From CAJQLB01 sp905479065 (GTDB lineage Bacteria; Bacteroidota; Bacteroidia; Flavobacteriales; Flavobacteriaceae), in contig OX044364.1 in NCBI GenBank assembly GCA_943846735.1, positions 2,356,001 to 2,420,000 of the forward strand: a stretch of 64,000 bases of DNA, in the 5' to 3' direction. Below are positions 63,768 to 64,000 of this stretch, piece after piece. A program made the position numbers and the translations under genes. The number at the start of each line of letters is the position of its first letter. The stretch's first letter is position 1. The notes beneath the pieces are model-generated. The model did not search any database, was not told the DNA's origin, and saw only the letters and a program-made list of their open reading frames with translations.

Positions 63768-63984
63768 ATATTTTGGACTAATTGCGGAAATAACAAATTG
63801 TAATGAGGAAACTCTTGATTTTTCCGAAGGCTCAGGTTCCTGCTTACTAGAACTACTTTTTCAAAAGTATCCGGCATTAGTAGGAATTGATTTTCAAATA
63901 GCTCAAGATCACAAAATTATATCTAAAAACACCATGATAACAGGAGCAGAATTGGCACTATTGCCACCCTTTTCCGGAGGATAA
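63751..63984 (+). CDS. moaD: Molybdopterin synthase sulfur carrier subunit
   Basis: 77 aa from ATG at 63751, inside the end of mobA. The ubiquitin-like layout is clear: TLNIKYFGLIAEITN, ETLDFSEGSGSCLLELLFQK, and the ending ELALLPPFSGG, the Gly-Gly tail that carries the thiocarboxylate for molybdopterin synthase. A GGAGG lies at the end of the coding sequence, six bases before the next ATG. Confidence 0.93.
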   Translation: MTLNIKYFGLIAEITNCNEETLDFSEGSGSCLLELLFQKYPALVGIDFQIAQDHKIISKNTMITGAELALLPPFSGG

Positions 63985-63986
63985 AT

Positions 63987-64000
63987 ATGGGTAGATACGA
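63987..64000 (+). CDS. Start of probable MoeB/ThiF-like adenylyltransferase (partial)
   Basis: ATGGGTAGATACGA encodes MGRY followed by Asp or Glu and then the window ends. MoeB/ThiF proteins often begin with a segment RYxRQ, and MoeB normally activates MoaD, which lies immediately upstream. The GGAGG at 63976-63980 is a rare clear Shine-Dalgarno for this organism. Four codons are too few for certainty. Confidence 0.4.

Overview
The window is an AT-rich stretch of a flavobacterial (Bacteroidota) chromosome. This is shown by secreted proteins with type IX secretion (T9SS) type A C-terminal sorting domains, Bacteroidota -7 promoter boxes of the form TAnnTTTG, a NusG-like UpxY antiterminator heading a polysaccharide cluster, and starch-utilisation (Sus) relatives. 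I cannot name the species.

Layout. (1) 1-8033, minus strand: large PKD-repeat cell-surface proteins and a small T9SS protein. Two neighbouring paralogues share nearly identical DNA (about 1-415 and 4850-5250). The second is broken into three reading frames by a cluster of extra bases at about 4848 and 5318-5680. (2) 8553-9683: a membrane-anchored AraC-family regulator. (3) 10243-43837, plus strand: a roughly 33 kb exopolysaccharide/O-polysaccharide cluster. It opens with a WecA/MraY-type initiating transferase, a winged-helix protein with a degenerate nucleotidyltransferase-like domain, and UpxY. Wzm/Wzt-type ABC export genes follow, then about 18 glycosyltransferases, three methyltransferases, one epimerase, two acyltransferases and a Wzy-like membrane protein. 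It closes with a second WecA-like enzyme, a Wza-like lipoprotein and a Wzc-like tyrosine kinase. (4) 43901-43973: initiator tRNA-Met. (5) 43.98-57.3 kb: an accessory zone in which the tRNA-fMet terminator and its flank recur five to six times in the same orientation, each copy bordering a small gene module. The modules are HxlR + reductase; HxlR + YceI + mini-CDGSH; a T9SS starch/amylase module with a SusE/F remnant; DinB + lipoprotein + an esterase remnant; and small membrane proteins. (6) 57611-59204: a membrane protein and a MORN-repeat protein, followed by an iron-sulfur L-serine dehydratase. (7) 60919-64000: a molybdenum-cofactor operon (moeA, ModE-like regulator, TSUP permease, mobA, moaD and the start of a probable MoeB/ThiF gene).

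How it fits together. In the polysaccharide cluster an undecaprenyl-phosphate sugar primer would be made by the WecA-like enzymes. The glycosyltransferases would extend it, and methyl, acyl and fucosyl-type groups would decorate it. It would be exported by Wzm/Wzt and/or a Wza-Wzc system, with UpxY preventing early termination over the long operon. The most unusual structure is the repeat-bounded series of modules behind tRNA-fMet. It looks like repeated insertion or duplication at one chromosomal hotspot, although no integrase is visible in the window.
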